64,000 bases of DNA from Asparagopsis taxiformis (GCA_030407315.1 JALQPE010001977.1:62001-126000), one strand, 5' to 3'. Positions 8,831 through 20,511 are shown, counted from the stretch's first letter. Numbers and translations: made by a program. Notes: a model not told the origin generated them from the sequence alone.

Positions 8831-10345
8831 TCAACTTGGACCTGATCCCCTAGCCCTCAATTTTGGCTTTCCACTTTCCGGGTCTAAATAGGGTTCTAAT
8901 CCGGTCTTTTCCAACAACTCTGTATCATTCTGTAAACCAACAAGCTCATAGCTAGATATCTCTGCTGCGTTTGCTGTGTTTCCCAGTGTAAGATTTCGAA
9001 TTGCCATAACTGCCCACTCTCTTAAGAAAGGGTTCTTGGTTGTATCTTTCTCATACGATAATGCGTTCAGAATGAATGGGATGCCCTGTAACTTTCGTAC
9101 AGCGTCTTGCGCCGGCGTGCATTGGTCACAACAAATTGCCACGACACGCACCATAACACCTCGAATGTGGGAGAAGGAAGGATCGTCAGTTAGAGCTAGA
9201 CTTTCCACCACTTCGTTATTCTCATCGGAATTTGTGTACCCTGCAATTGCTTGAAGTACGTTGACGGCAACTTTGACCGACTTCATGCGTAGTTTGTTTA
9301 GCTGCACGGAATCACGAGAGAGAATAATGACAGATCCAATAATGCTTCCCCCAATTTGCAAAACATCACCGCTCTTCCGGAACAGAGCAGCCTCTATTAG
9401 CTCAACAAAGAAATCCAAGCTATCTTCTGGAATAGATATGTCCATGACGTCACTTTCCGTTGGATTCTCTGCAGACTTGTTTGCAGCTGCTTCGAGAATC
9501 TGCAGTAAAGTGATCTGGGACGATGAAAACTGCTCTGAAGATGACTTGAGAATGTCATCAAGGGTAGGCCCCAACGCTTCAAAAGCCTTTGATAAGAACG
9601 ATGCACCAATCAATCGACGAATGACCATAAAAGACCAAGAGAATTTTTCTTCTTCATTTGGATCGACCGAATCTTTTGTATTCGTCATTTGTTTCACCAG
9701 CGATCGGGCTAATGATCGCTGCCCATCTTTTCCAGACCAAATTTGCACAACATCCTTCATGCGATCCGGGACTATTGCAATGCAATTATGGAGCAATGCG
9801 GCTGCAGCAGACGACGCGGCAAGATTATCACATTCCAACAAACTTTCCAACAAGGACGGAAACGCCTGATCCCAGACCAAATCTGCATTGGTAGCGTTGC
9901 TAGTTGCAAAGTTTACCAGAAACTCCACTGCAAAGCCGAAAAACGGCAAGCGAAACCTACTTTCCGGTTCTACGTTGTCGGATTGCGCCTCGGTTGCATT
10001 GAGACGATTCTTGATGCAGTCCAGCACAACCTGATGCGCCCTACACTGGGCCGCACGGGTTTGATTTTCAGTTGAGCGCGCACAGATATTGCGAAGGAGA
10101 CGAATCGCAAGCACACCAAGACGCTCGTGGATTACAGGCGGATCGAGCAGCACGCTAAGGATATTCTCAATGGCATTTGGGGTCTGGCCCAGCGTTGCGC
10201 GACCTTCATCAGACCGTGATGCGGGTAGAAGGGCTTTGAGAACCGATTCGCTCTGTTGAGACGCAATGTGGACGCCGTAGGGAGCCCATTGTGAGGCGCA
10301 GAGAGATTGGAGGGCCGCCGAAAATTCGACCGTTGTCGCGCTCAT
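8831..10345 (-). CDS. ATXN10: Ataxin-10 family protein
   Basis: The 504-residue, single-exon protein is an armadillo-like helical repeat protein. Its C-terminal segment carries the ataxin-10 signature: KNPFLREWAVMAIRNLTLGN followed by LLEKTGLEPYLDPESGKPK. Ataxin-10 proteins are cytosolic; animal members act in cytokinesis and neuronal survival, and the yeast relative is CTR86. The N-terminal half consists of hydrophobic helix pairs with leucine/alanine spacing typical of ARM repeats (LLDPPVIHERLGVLAIRLLRNIC). The start MSATTVEFSAAL is the first in-frame ATG. It is divergent from the gamma-tubulin complex gene. Confidence 0.85.
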   Translation of the reverse strand: MSATTVEFSAALQSLCASQWAPYGVHIASQQSESVLKALLPASRSDEGRATLGQTPNAIENILSVLLDPPVIHERLGVLAIRLLRNICARSTENQTRAAQCRAHQVVLDCIKNRLNATEAQSDNVEPESRFRLPFFGFAVEFLVNFATSNATNADLVWDQAFPSLLESLLECDNLAASSAAAALLHNCIAIVPDRMKDVVQIWSGKDGQRSLARSLVKQMTNTKDSVDPNEEEKFSWSFMVIRRLIGASFLSKAFEALGPTLDDILKSSSEQFSSSQITLLQILEAAANKSAENPTESDVMDISIPEDSLDFFVELIEAALFRKSGDVLQIGGSIIGSVIILSRDSVQLNKLRMKSVKVAVNVLQAIAGYTNSDENNEVVESLALTDDPSFSHIRGVMVRVVAICCDQCTPAQDAVRKLQGIPFILNALSYEKDTTKNPFLREWAVMAIRNLTLGNTANAAEISSYELVGLQNDTELLEKTGLEPYLDPESGKPKLRARGSGPS

Positions 10346-10822
10346 GAGGAGAGTAGGCGACGAGGCCGGTGCAAGCTTGGTAGATTTGTCTATGCTATTG
10401 CGGTTGACGAGGGTGGAACATACCGGTGTACTTTGAAATTCAAACCGTGTAGCTCACGTTGGACCGGTCAAGCGGCAGCGGAAGGGCGACGGTCAGCAAT
10501 GAAGATGTGCGTAGCGGCTGGTTGCGATTTCGAGTCCAATACAGAAATATAGTTTCTAATTTTTCTGGCGCCCTTTTTCCCGTTTCGCTGCTCTCTTGAT
10601 CTCATACTCGTCGGTGACGTCATCCGCCGTTCGACATTGGTCACGTACAACAGCAACACTTGCACCCATTTACTGCTGCTGTGCATTCGTCTTCTTCCAC
10701 ACTCGATTGCTCCTTCCTACAAATCGCATTGTGGAAGTACACAGTATTCAGTTGCTGCGCTGCGCCGCGCCAAACAGCGCCAACGCTGGAGCCGTGTTGC
10801 ATCCAGATCATCAAAGGTCGCG
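10346..10822. other. Divergent intergenic region, ataxin-10 / GCP3
   Basis: This 477-base interval contains the presumed promoters of two divergent genes. The GCP3 frame stays open upstream to 10637 but has no ATG there. No TATA-like element stands out and no RNA gene is visible. Confidence 0.4.
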
Positions 10823-13561
10823 ATGCCGCTTGAAAAGGAACCCGGTCAGCTTGGGGCGCTCCTCAGAAGACTCGTAGCCCTGCATGTCGAGCCTTCCCGT
10901 CTGGAAGATGTGCTCCAAATTGCGACTCGTCTGCTCGATTCCGCGCTAGCGACCGCGCCGAGTATGCAGACCGTCGACACGCTTAACCGCTCCATGCTCT
11001 TCCGACTCGTGCGAGAAGGGCGTCACGAGGAAGCCACACGACTCGCTGCCCTGGCCGCCGGTTTGAAATTCGAACATGGTATCAAGCAAGAGGCTATTTG
11101 GCCAGTTCTTTATGTACTCAATGCTATGCGTGGTTCCGCCTCTGAGCTCCCAATGGAACAGTCCGGCATCGCATCCAGCTCGAACAAGGCGTCGGCGGGA
11201 AAGAGCGTTAGGGACAATTCAGAATTATCAGCAATTGCAAGAGATGCCGCGTCTAGTGAAACTTCGAGAGCGGGGGAATCTACAAGAAACGTAAATACTC
11301 TTCCATTTATTTCATCCAAACCGTTTGAAGCTGGTGAAGATTCTGTGACTCAACCTGGCCACAAGGAAAGCGAAAATAGTGCTGAAGAGGAAGAAGAGGT
11401 AAAGCAGCCTCTACAAGCTATTCATAGTCAAAATGGTTCTTTAGGTGCTCCAGTTTCTTCCATACAGACTCAGGCAATGGAGAAGAGGCTGATAGAAGAA
11501 GTTTTATTACTTGTCCAAGGAGAGAGCGGCAAGATTATTTCTTTCGTTGGTGAACAAGGTGAGGAGACCGTTCAGCTTGATCTGCCAACAGGCGTGGAGT
11601 TACCTCTACCGGTGAAAGACATGGTAATGTACATTGCAGAACTCGGGTTCCTTTTCAGAATAATTCAGCGCAGGATCAACGAAAACGAAGGAGACGAAGC
11701 AGGCTTTGTTGCCAAGAACATGTGCTCGGCTATATCGCGCGAAATGGACGCTTACTATCGAAGTCTTGTTACACTTCGTACTATAGAACATGAAGATGAT
11801 GAGAGCGATGATGAAGACGGCGCTGGTCTTACTTTGCGTAAAATTTTCGTCTGGTCTGAGACTGAGAAGCCACGTCTGCGATGGCTGGCACGTATCTGTG
11901 ATGAGACTCGCAGTCTCGAAGGTGGGCAAATTCTTGCACATCTACGTGTGCATCGAAGTTCATATCTTTCACCGGATATCCATGATATGATGTCTAGAAT
12001 TGTTTCGTCAACAGCGGCACCACTGAACAGAATGCTTCAGCGATGGCTGACAGAGGGCGTACTTCCAGACGCACATGGGGAGTTTTTTATCATGGAAGAC
12101 CCCAAGGTTGCTGCAGCTGCCGCTGCTGCCCAGTTGTCGGATGGTGCGATGATGGAAGAGGGCGGTATGTTGAGTGGGCTTGCTGGTGGTCCCAATTATG
12201 GTTCCAGTGCTAGCAATCGAATATGGTGGGGGTTGTTTAAGATTCGAAGAGAGATGCTACCGGGTGGAATTGACTCGTCATTAGCAAAAAAGGCATTGAT
12301 CGCCGGAAAGAGCATAGCGTTTTTGCGGAGATGCTGTGGTGATGCCGCATGGATCGATCGGATACATGCCACAGACGTCACAGAGATTATTGGATCTGGT
12401 AAACGACTACTAGAAGCAGATGGCAAGTTTGACGAAGATGTGGTCGGAAAAGTTATAGACCATGCAAGACGCTCGGCAAGTGACCGACTCAAGATCCTTT
12501 TCTTTGACAAGTTTGACCTCAGCCATCACTTTGGTGCAATCAAGCGGTATCTACTATTGTCACAAGGAGATTTCGCACAGGCGCTCATGGATGGTCTTGC
12601 TCCAATTTTGGACGGAGATGGAAGTATTCTACGGAACAATCTCACGAGCTATGTGGACGCTGCGCTGCAGGGAGCTTCGAGCTTCAATGAGGAGACGGAC
12701 GCAGACATTCTTGAAAGGCTGGATGTTCAGATCATTGAAGGAAACAAGGATGTACTTGGGTGGGATGCTTTCATGTTGACGTATCGTGTGAAAGATGCAC
12801 CATTGAATACAGTATTTTCAGAGCAGGTCATGGAAGCTTATCTTCTCATATTCAAGTTTTTGTGGCAGCTGAAACGAATGGATCATTTGCTCAGTGTGAG
12901 TTATATGGATCTGTGCGAGTTTGATGGGCGGGGGCGGCGAAATCTAGCGGAGAGAAGAAATAGCGGTTTCAGAGAGGTTGTCAAACGCGCTCACTTCCTT
13001 CGAATGAAGATGACCCATCTCGTTCAGAACATGCAGCACTACTGCACAGTTGAAGTGCTCGAAGGATCATGGACTGTTCTGGAGTCGGACATGGCAGCCG
13101 CAGAGGATCTTGATGGATTAATTCAAGCACACTCGAAGTATTTAACGATCATCAAGGATCGGACATTGCTTTCAGACCGGAGCGCATATGTCTCCAGGGC
13201 TTTGCGCGAAGTATTAGAAACCATCCCTGCCTTCCATTCTGCACAAAAACGTTTGATGCTGGAAGGGGCGGAAGCTGTGCGCTCCAGCCTTGTTGAGATT
13301 GAGAGTCGATTCGACGAATGTTTCGGACGATTCCTGGACGCTCTGCAACGGCACTCTGTATTCGTGGATAGTTGCGTGTTTTTAGTGTTCCGACTGGACT
13401 TCAACGGACATTTCAAGGCACGTCAGCTTGCGCTGGAGACCGCAATCAAGGATCTGCAGCTCGAGGATGCAGATGGAACGGATGCAAATGGGAAAGCAGT
13501 ATCGGAAATGAAGACTGACGTTAGTCCAGCAGTGCAAGGTGAACAAGGCAAGAACCTGTAA
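10823..13561 (+). CDS. TUBGCP3: Gamma-tubulin complex component 3 (GCP3/Spc98 family)
   Basis: The 912-residue, single-exon product has the GCP architecture: a divergent N-terminus with an acidic low-complexity linker, then grip1 and grip2 domains. Recognisable stretches are LNRMLQRWLTEGVLPDAHGEFF (grip1) and LFFDKFDLSHHFGAIKRYLLL (grip1-grip2 junction). The stretch GWDAFMLTYRVKDAPLNTVF followed by FKFLWQLKRMDHLLS matches GCP3 better than GCP2, 4, 5 or 6. The protein nucleates microtubules as part of the gamma-tubulin small complex with GCP2. The ATG at 10823 is the first in the frame; earlier codons are reachable only from a TTG. Red algae lack centrioles, so the complex would act at polar rings or the nuclear envelope (inference). 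Confidence 0.88.
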   Translation: MPLEKEPGQLGALLRRLVALHVEPSRLEDVLQIATRLLDSALATAPSMQTVDTLNRSMLFRLVREGRHEEATRLAALAAGLKFEHGIKQEAIWPVLYVLNAMRGSASELPMEQSGIASSSNKASAGKSVRDNSELSAIARDAASSETSRAGESTRNVNTLPFISSKPFEAGEDSVTQPGHKESENSAEEEEEVKQPLQAIHSQNGSLGAPVSSIQTQAMEKRLIEEVLLLVQGESGKIISFVGEQGEETVQLDLPTGVELPLPVKDMVMYIAELGFLFRIIQRRINENEGDEAGFVAKNMCSAISREMDAYYRSLVTLRTIEHEDDESDDEDGAGLTLRKIFVWSETEKPRLRWLARICDETRSLEGGQILAHLRVHRSSYLSPDIHDMMSRIVSSTAAPLNRMLQRWLTEGVLPDAHGEFFIMEDPKVAAAAAAAQLSDGAMMEEGGMLSGLAGGPNYGSSASNRIWWGLFKIRREMLPGGIDSSLAKKALIAGKSIAFLRRCCGDAAWIDRIHATDVTEIIGSGKRLLEADGKFDEDVVGKVIDHARRSASDRLKILFFDKFDLSHHFGAIKRYLLLSQGDFAQALMDGLAPILDGDGSILRNNLTSYVDAALQGASSFNEETDADILERLDVQIIEGNKDVLGWDAFMLTYRVKDAPLNTVFSEQVMEAYLLIFKFLWQLKRMDHLLSVSYMDLCEFDGRGRRNLAERRNSGFREVVKRAHFLRMKMTHLVQNMQHYCTVEVLEGSWTVLESDMAAAEDLDGLIQAHSKYLTIIKDRTLLSDRSAYVSRALREVLETIPAFHSAQKRLMLEGAEAVRSSLVEIESRFDECFGRFLDALQRHSVFVDSCVFLVFRLDFNGHFKARQLALETAIKDLQLEDADGTDANGKAVSEMKTDVSPAVQGEQGKNL

Positions 13562-14178
13562 GAATGGTTTGCATGGACTTTGGCATAATGTATATAATTG
13601 CTGGAACGGGACAATACGACTTCTGACACTATTATCTTCCCAGAGGCAGAGGTTTGCATCCCGACGTTCTGGTGTCAAACAAATCAATATGTAATGGTGA
13701 CGCTTACAACGTCTTCAATGTTACACATCGCAGTTTCAGCTGTTGATGCCGCAAAACGCGACATGTATGTCAATGACGAACGTTCGACCACTCTTACCGC
13801 CTTGTGCTGACTGGTACTTTGACCGGTAAAACCACTGGGTTCGAATGTAAGCACCGCGAAATGGAATACCCTACGCTTATCACATGAAGACTCGGTGACG
13901 TTGGCACGAATGCTTTACAAGAACTGAATTCAATCGTGGGCAAAATCTCTCAGCCGTTTACTGCTAGACTGAGTTTAACTGAGTAATAAATATCAACGTT
14001 GTAACACGAATGAATTCTCCTTCGTGAGACTTTGAAAAGTGCTTCGTCCTGTGACGATAGTTTCTCGGAAGAGCAGACCAGCAGTTACTCGGAAAGATAG
14101 TTCTAGCATAGACGGGGCTCGAACTTCAACCTCGGATTGCTCGCAAAATTCTGGTTACAGGGGAGGGCTATGGCGCCT
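13562..14178. other. Convergent 3' intergenic region, GCP3 / USP
   Basis: This 617-base region lies between two convergent stops. It should hold both 3' UTRs. A gctcgaacttcaacc segment near 14117 superficially resembles an antisense tRNA T-arm, but no cloverleaf can be built. I see no gene. Confidence 0.4.
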
Positions 14179-16776
14179 TTATTCCGCAATATAATAACAC
14201 ATGTAACCATCTTTTGATTGCACTTCCGTCGAAGTAAGCCTCGAACTAGAAGCGTCATCATAGCAGATCCAGGAGCCATCCGATTGCCTGACATCTGTAA
14301 CATAATGACCGTGTTCAGTTGTGTTCGAACAATGTCGAATAACAGATATGAGACGATACTTCAAGTCTGCGGAATGTAGTCGACTACCATCTGCCTGAGA
14401 GTGAGTTAGTGAAGATACATGGGAAAGTAAAGCATCATCCAGATGAGCTGTCGCAGAAGAACTGTTCTTCCGCATGTCAAGTGCAGCTGCGATGGCAGCC
14501 GTTGTATCGTAAGAACATTTCTTCAAAAGTCTCATCGCATTCACGCGAGAGAGGCCGAAGGGAAGAAGCGCTGCGACCTGATTAGACTTGTCATCCTCGC
14601 TTTTGTGAGCATCGAGTACATCTGCCTGGAACTGTGTATAACTTGTGATCGCATCTTCATCTATTTCATCATCTATTGCTGACGCGTTAGTAGAATATGT
14701 TCCGTCCTTGCTGTGGATACGGAACCGCGCCTGGACTCTCTTTCCACTGGAAGATGTCTTTCTGCTCTTCACAGCACGCACTGCGTTAGATTCGTCATCA
14801 TCAATGACTGGAGCTTTTTCCACCTTCGATTCCGCGACTGGAAACTGGAAGGGAGGCATGACGGACGGCTCATAGAGACGACGGAATGAAACTGCCTTCG
14901 GAGATAAAGAAGAATCTAGACTAAGAACGTTCGGTAAAGAAATATTGTCAGCGACCTTTTCAACAGACACAGTTCCACCCGTATCGTCACGCGCCACTCG
15001 GAACCTCTTGATGTGCAGTGCCAGTACTCTCGGAGCGAAGAGAATCTCCGAGGACGAACGCGCCTGTTTTCCCGATGTACATTTCTCACAGTTGAGGTCC
15101 ACGGCTTGCGGGGCGAAAAATTGGTCGACGAGCTGCTGAAGATTTGGTATGCTAGCAGATGTATCCTCGGTATTCGCATCATGTTCTGGAATATCCAGAC
15201 TCAGACCGCGTAGAATTTCGTTTCGAGGGTCAGTGCTTTGTCCACAGGACGTACATATGAACTTGCGCTCCTGAACCAAACAAAAATTAGACTGGGTTGG
15301 AGAACTGCTCAACTCACAACCAGTGAATTCACGGTCGAGAACGTCGAGACACCGTAGGAAGAATTCATGAACGTCTTGCTGTCTCGAGGAAGAAAATTCC
15401 TCGAAGTGGTGCGAAACGGCAGCTCGGACTGCTTTCGATTGCATGACACTGGAACTGGTTCGTTGGTCGCTCAAATCGGCAAGGGCGGAGGTAAATGGCA
15501 GCAAGTTGCGCTCGCGGGACTTGAGAGATGCATGTATTGTTTGCATGAAGACGGAATCACTCATCATGGTCTGCAGCACTGCGGAGAGATAGCATGTGTT
15601 ACCATCATTTGCAATTCCAGCTGACAGAGTCCTACCAACTCTGTTATTTCCACTTGCGGATCTTGTAATGCGCTTCTCCGGACTGTAGGTTGGTGCGGTA
15701 TCTGCAGCTTTGGCAACTTTTGTAACGCATTGAATTTTGGCTGCGGGTGCGTGAGATTGATCAAGCTGTTGCGAGGGCAGCTTTCGCTTTTGAGGTGATG
15801 GACTGCTCGGCGGTGGACCGTCAGCCGACTTTTGCACTGGCTGGGTTGGTACGGGCTGAGAGCTGTTGTGTGTGAGGTCGAAAACGGGCGTGTTCTGACG
15901 CGAGTCCCTCAACGAAGGTGAACGGTTTTTTGGAATGCTTGATCTTGCAGACTTGGACGGTGTGGTTCTCGCAGGATTCGTGCCCTGTGAAGAAAGGCTT
16001 TCCAAGTGGGAGAGATTTGGAGAGCCGATGAGCGCACTTGCGTACACCTTTTTTCCTGTAGCACCACGGGTAAGTGCGGAATATGGTGACTTGGACGAGG
16101 CGGCAGCCATGGCATCGACCATTCTTCTGCCTTGTGAGATGCGACTAGAGGGTAGGGAAACAGGTCTATTACCAAAAGAACGTTCCCTAAGTCGGATGTG
16201 CTTACTTATGACTGAGTTCTGAGGTACTTTAGTGTTGGGGATTCTGGGAATGGCGGCGCTGGTGGCGGGTTGGGGTGTCTTCTTCTTCTTGTGTGACAGC
16301 GCTGTAGAACATGCGATGCGATTGAGAATTTCCCAAAAGCTTCGTACCTGTTGCGAGCACTCAGCGGACCAATCTCGGATAGTGACAATATGAACTTGAG
16401 TCCTGCTTTTACGAGATTCTGCTTCCCCAGAGGCGGGGTCCTTTAAAAAGTGGACGGCCATGCAGGCGTGGGACTTGACATGAGCCCATTCTGTGATTTT
16501 GACACAGCGACCAGCCGGATAGCAGTTTGCAGATGGACTTCGCTTGACAAGATCTGCACTTGTGCGGTAGCGCTGTAATTCTAGAACGGTGGCGGCACGA
16601 TGTGAGCGCAAGGTGACAACGGATTTGCATTCTGCAGCGGGTTGGTGTTTGAACTTTTGCTCGCAGACGCGGGCGGCGAATTGCAGCGGCTCGTGGGGGG
16701 CTACGTCCATGGTGGTTGACGACGGAGGACGGGGAGGAGAGCGCGTTGGCGGCGGCATGGAGAGAGATACGGCCAT
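14179..16776 (-). CDS. Ubiquitin carboxyl-terminal hydrolase, USP37-like
   Basis: The 865-residue cysteine protease removes ubiquitin from substrates. The Cys box GIANDGNTCYLSAVLQ places the nucleophile at Cys395, and the His box TEHGHYVTDV places the base at His824. An acidic CYDDAS follows. A FICTSCGQS..NCEKC Cys pair forms the fingers zinc site. Between the boxes, roughly residues 710-760, is a UBA-like helix set (LLPFGLSRVNAMRLLKKC). The N-terminal 150 residues contain a segment that may be the pleckstrin-like domain of USP26/29/37, followed by a long Ser/Pro-rich disordered linker. The start is the first in-frame ATG. USP37 relatives act in cell-cycle and DNA replication control; that role is inference here. 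Confidence 0.85.
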   Translation of the reverse strand: MAVSLSMPPPTRSPPRPPSSTTMDVAPHEPLQFAARVCEQKFKHQPAAECKSVVTLRSHRAATVLELQRYRTSADLVKRSPSANCYPAGRCVKITEWAHVKSHACMAVHFLKDPASGEAESRKSRTQVHIVTIRDWSAECSQQVRSFWEILNRIACSTALSHKKKKTPQPATSAAIPRIPNTKVPQNSVISKHIRLRERSFGNRPVSLPSSRISQGRRMVDAMAAASSKSPYSALTRGATGKKVYASALIGSPNLSHLESLSSQGTNPARTTPSKSARSSIPKNRSPSLRDSRQNTPVFDLTHNSSQPVPTQPVQKSADGPPPSSPSPQKRKLPSQQLDQSHAPAAKIQCVTKVAKAADTAPTYSPEKRITRSASGNNRVGRTLSAGIANDGNTCYLSAVLQTMMSDSVFMQTIHASLKSRERNLLPFTSALADLSDQRTSSSVMQSKAVRAAVSHHFEEFSSSRQQDVHEFFLRCLDVLDREFTGCELSSSPTQSNFCLVQERKFICTSCGQSTDPRNEILRGLSLDIPEHDANTEDTSASIPNLQQLVDQFFAPQAVDLNCEKCTSGKQARSSSEILFAPRVLALHIKRFRVARDDTGGTVSVEKVADNISLPNVLSLDSSLSPKAVSFRRLYEPSVMPPFQFPVAESKVEKAPVIDDDESNAVRAVKSRKTSSSGKRVQARFRIHSKDGTYSTNASAIDDEIDEDAITSYTQFQADVLDAHKSEDDKSNQVAALLPFGLSRVNAMRLLKKCSYDTTAAIAAALDMRKNSSSATAHLDDALLSHVSSLTHSQADGSRLHSADLKYRLISVIRHCSNTTEHGHYVTDVRQSDGSWICYDDASSSRLTSTEVQSKDGYMCYYIAE

Positions 16777-18023
16777 GAGCACTGTCGGTTGCAGATGGCG
16801 TTTGTGTTTTGGTTTTGGCGGCAATGATGGGCAGTTTTGGCGCGATGACGGCTACTGTATGTGGACCGATCGGGTCGAAGACAGTAAGGTTTTTCGGTGG
16901 TTCACGTCATCGATCAGTGGCGGTGAACTTCCATTGTCGACCGTGAATCTCAGCTCAGCGTTGAGCTATCTATTGCTATGTTAGCGCTCGACACACCATT
17001 CCTGTGCGGACATGATGGTGTGCAGTTTGGCAATAGACGACGCCGAGTAGACAGTCGCTCGCTGCCGTTGGCGATGATTTGACAAAGCTGCGCTGCCCTC
17101 CAGTTGAAAGGCGAGGTGCCTCGGTGGGAGATGGCCCGTTCGAGTGTGGACAAGGTCCAAGCTTTTGGTCGGCGCTGCTCGCATGTAAGCTTTGAAGAGC
17201 TCTGAATGAAAGCAATAGCTAGCGCGACGAGGGTGAAATATGGTACTCTTGCCTTGCTCGCTTACAAGCGTTGAGTGCCCAATCAGCAGCAAGGCGACTA
17301 TTCAATTTAATTTCTCCATCGTGAGACTCGACTATTTTTGATTGTGCTCACAAACAATGTCAAGGAAAACACATCGATGTTAACACCCTATCGCTACCGG
17401 CGAGTACAAACGGGACGCGATGTGATGTGATGTGAAACTCCACGGCATAACTACATATGCAACCATAGTGTCGCAATCGCTAGCGAGCGCGCCAACGAGC
17501 AAACCAAGCGTGCGCTCGACATGGCATCGGGGACCACTTAGCGGTGCCTGCATTTACGACCGTCCATGTCTCGCACAATCTACGACATAGAAACCGACTG
17601 TACAACAATGAGGCATTCACTTACCTTCAACTATATTCTGATCGTTTGCATGTCAAATCAGACGGAGCGAGCGACCGCCCGACCGACGCGCGCGCACTTG
17701 GACTTGAATCAAACCTGAATAAACAAATGAGCGAGAGCTGCTGAATCAATGGGCCACATATTGGTTGCCGCTGCGTGGAGCATATTGCTTTGATTGTGCC
17801 ATATAGCGCCGTTGGACGCAACGTAACGCGCGCGCTGCGCCTTATCTATCTGCCGTTTGCTAGTCTACTTGTGTCAACTGAGGGAGCAGCGCAGGCGAGC
17901 CCAGCCACGCGCGCCGACGACAGCAACCAAATCGAGCGAGTGAGTCACATGGCTCTCGTACGATCAATCACATGCTCAATTCATTTCAACACTTGTTGCT
18001 GATTAATCTGCGCACGGTTGCGC

Positions 18024-18070
18024 CGTGCCGTGCCGTGCCGTGCTTTGCTGTGCAATGCAGTGCAGTGCAG
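18024..18070. repeat. Adjacent GTGCC and TGCAG pentamer runs
   Basis: About four tandem GTGCC (CCGTG) units pass through a short tgctttgctgtgcaa transition into about four TGCAG/TGCAA units. Both are five-base units built on TGC, so the second array probably arose by point change and re-expansion of the first. Confidence 0.7.
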
Positions 18071-20511
18071 CGCGTGCATTGAAACACGCCCGACTCGCGA
18101 GTGAAAAGTGGAACTCAACGGTGAAACGAGCAACTGAAAGTGAGTGCAAACGAGACGAGGCAATGCGAGACAAGGCGGGCGACTACACCAACTGACCGTA
18201 ACATATCGCGAGAAGTGATATAGCCATTGTATGACACGATAAAAAGTACGGCACTGTTAGTCTGACTCGTTACGGCACATTCAAGTTGACTGCCACACCA
18301 CCGTGCAATCGGTTCCTTTCCCTCTCCCCCGCTCAACCGTCGTCCCGAATCCACAGTGCGACACACGTACGTGTTGACCGACAGTGGACCGGTGTTCCGG
18401 TTGCTTCCACCATGTTTTTATATATGGTAGGCACATTGAAACGCGTGTATCCGACCTTAGATCTGTGTACGAGCGGAGATTACTGGCGGGCGGCGACTGG
18501 ATTTAAAATATAGCAAACGGCCATGGCGTCACAGCCGGCCTGTGCAAACGACGGTGGCTGCTCTCCTACGCTGCACTGCTCTGCACTGCACACGCTTGAG
18601 CTCGTTGCGTGCAGTCCTGCTACGCCCTGCGTGCAAGGCGCGTACAACATAATCTATGACACTGCGTGTGCTAGCACGCGCTGACCACCGCGGTGCAACG
18701 AGGCAGGCGGAGGAGTGTCGGGTGCCGGGTGCGGGGGGTTGGGGCGCGGCGCAGCAATCGTCTCACGTGTGCTGAATCAAGTTGATCGCACATGTGCCGG
18801 TAAGCAAAGCAATACAATACCTGGTTGAGTTAATCGTTATAAAATCTCGCGATTACTGGACAAGTGTTGTTTACGGATTGAATATGTAGCAGAGCTGCGG
18901 CAGCACAAGTTGTTGAGAGTTTGCCTCTTGAGATAGTGGCATGGCAGCAGTGCTTGTGACACACAGTAGCATGTATTGTCGCATGGTTTGGTCACGGCAC
19001 GGGCGGGCACGGCGCGGCGTCGTCCGAGAAATCAAGGGTGAGTGCGAGTGAAATCAACGAGAGCATGGCGTCGCATGCGGTGCTACGGATGGATTATATG
19101 TAGAGAGAGCGGCATCGTGCTGCAGTGAGCTTGTTGGGCAACGTACACCTGTGATTATGGTTGGGTTCCACAAGGGAAAGGTGGCTAGTCTAGCGTACAA
19201 GCTGGCATAGGTATCGGCATCGGAGGAATTCACATGAGTGATATGAACGTCGGTTGGGACATTGAGATTAATCTGAAAAAAGGTTGTGTATGTTGTTACT
19301 ACCTTGCAGATGCGGCAGTCCACACGATTTACGGCACTGCGTGAGCGATGGGAGCGTTGGTTGGTGAGGTGATCAACGGGTTGAATTCTGCGCACAACTT
19401 GTCGACGAGCCGCGGACGTTGGTGTGAAGGGTTGCGGCAAATGAGATGAGGTAATGGAAACTTCTGTTGGTCGGGCGTGCGCGCCGAGGCGAGCAGTGTA
19501 GCGTAGCGTTGCAGTGTAGAATGGCGCGACGGAGCGTGACGCTGGGACATGGGCTGAGAGTAATTTGGAGGGTTGATGGAACGGTATATATAGAAAAGTT
19601 AACGGATTGAAATCAACAAGTTTGGTGTTTACATGAAGTGGATCTATTTTTGCGACGGGGGGGGGCCGAGTGATGGATGGAATTAGGTTGTAATTAATAG
19701 CAGGAGGTACGTTGAATGCCTCCTTGAAAACGGCGGGCGGGGTGGTGTGGTTGGTGCGGCGCGGCGCTATGCGGTGTGGTGTGGTGTGGGCGTGGTGCGG
19801 TGCGGAGGGCGATCGAGTGTTGTAACAACTCGAGTGGAGTGGGAATCGATCGCTGCGCAGAGCTCGGCGCGGTGGCAAGCGGGGCGGCGCAGGGCAGGAC
19901 AGGGCGGCGCAGAACACAGCGGAACACAGTGTAGCGTAGCAGTGCACTGCAGTGGCGGCGCGCGCGAGATGGATGGAAGCGATATGAGTCGAGTGCCTTG
20001 GCATGTAAGCAAAGGGACAGGCTGGCATTAGCACAGACAGTTGCGTGTTGCGCATTGACGTCAACTGTAATCGGAAAGCGCGACGCGGACGGGTCGATGG
20101 ACGGGGCAGAAATGAATGGACGATTGAAACGGGCCATGAGTGGGTCCATGACACACGGCGATCTGTGGACCACGTAGACGGCACACGACGGCCCGGACGG
20201 CCCGCAGTGGAAGCGACAGAAACAGAGGAGCAGTGCTGTAATGCCAATGCTGCAGGCAGCTGTGCGCTCTGTATGCGCGATACGTGTCGCGCACACGGCA
20301 CATGTCGACCACGACGCTCTACGGCGTCGCACCGCACGGCACGTGCTGCGCGCTAAATGCATCCACCATGCAGGCCCGGTGCAGGTCCTGTGCAGCCCAT
20401 TCGCTTGCCTGCACTATACGTGACGTCCATGCGTGACTCGCCTCCAATTTAGATTACAGCCACGACGCACACGCTCAATAATTCCCACACGTGTACTCTA
20501 CCTTCCTCACC

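Noticed and set aside
14106..14180. tRNA-like T-arm sequence (antisense gctcgaacttcaacc)
   Set aside because: No matching acceptor stem, D arm or anticodon stem can be drawn on either side. A permuted arrangement, known in some red algae, was considered but no second half was found.
19054..20337. Minus-strand open frame of 427 codons
   Set aside because: It lies in a repeat-rich gap, its composition follows the repeats (His, Arg, Pro, Thr) and there is no domain or homologous look. The opposite strand is open too.
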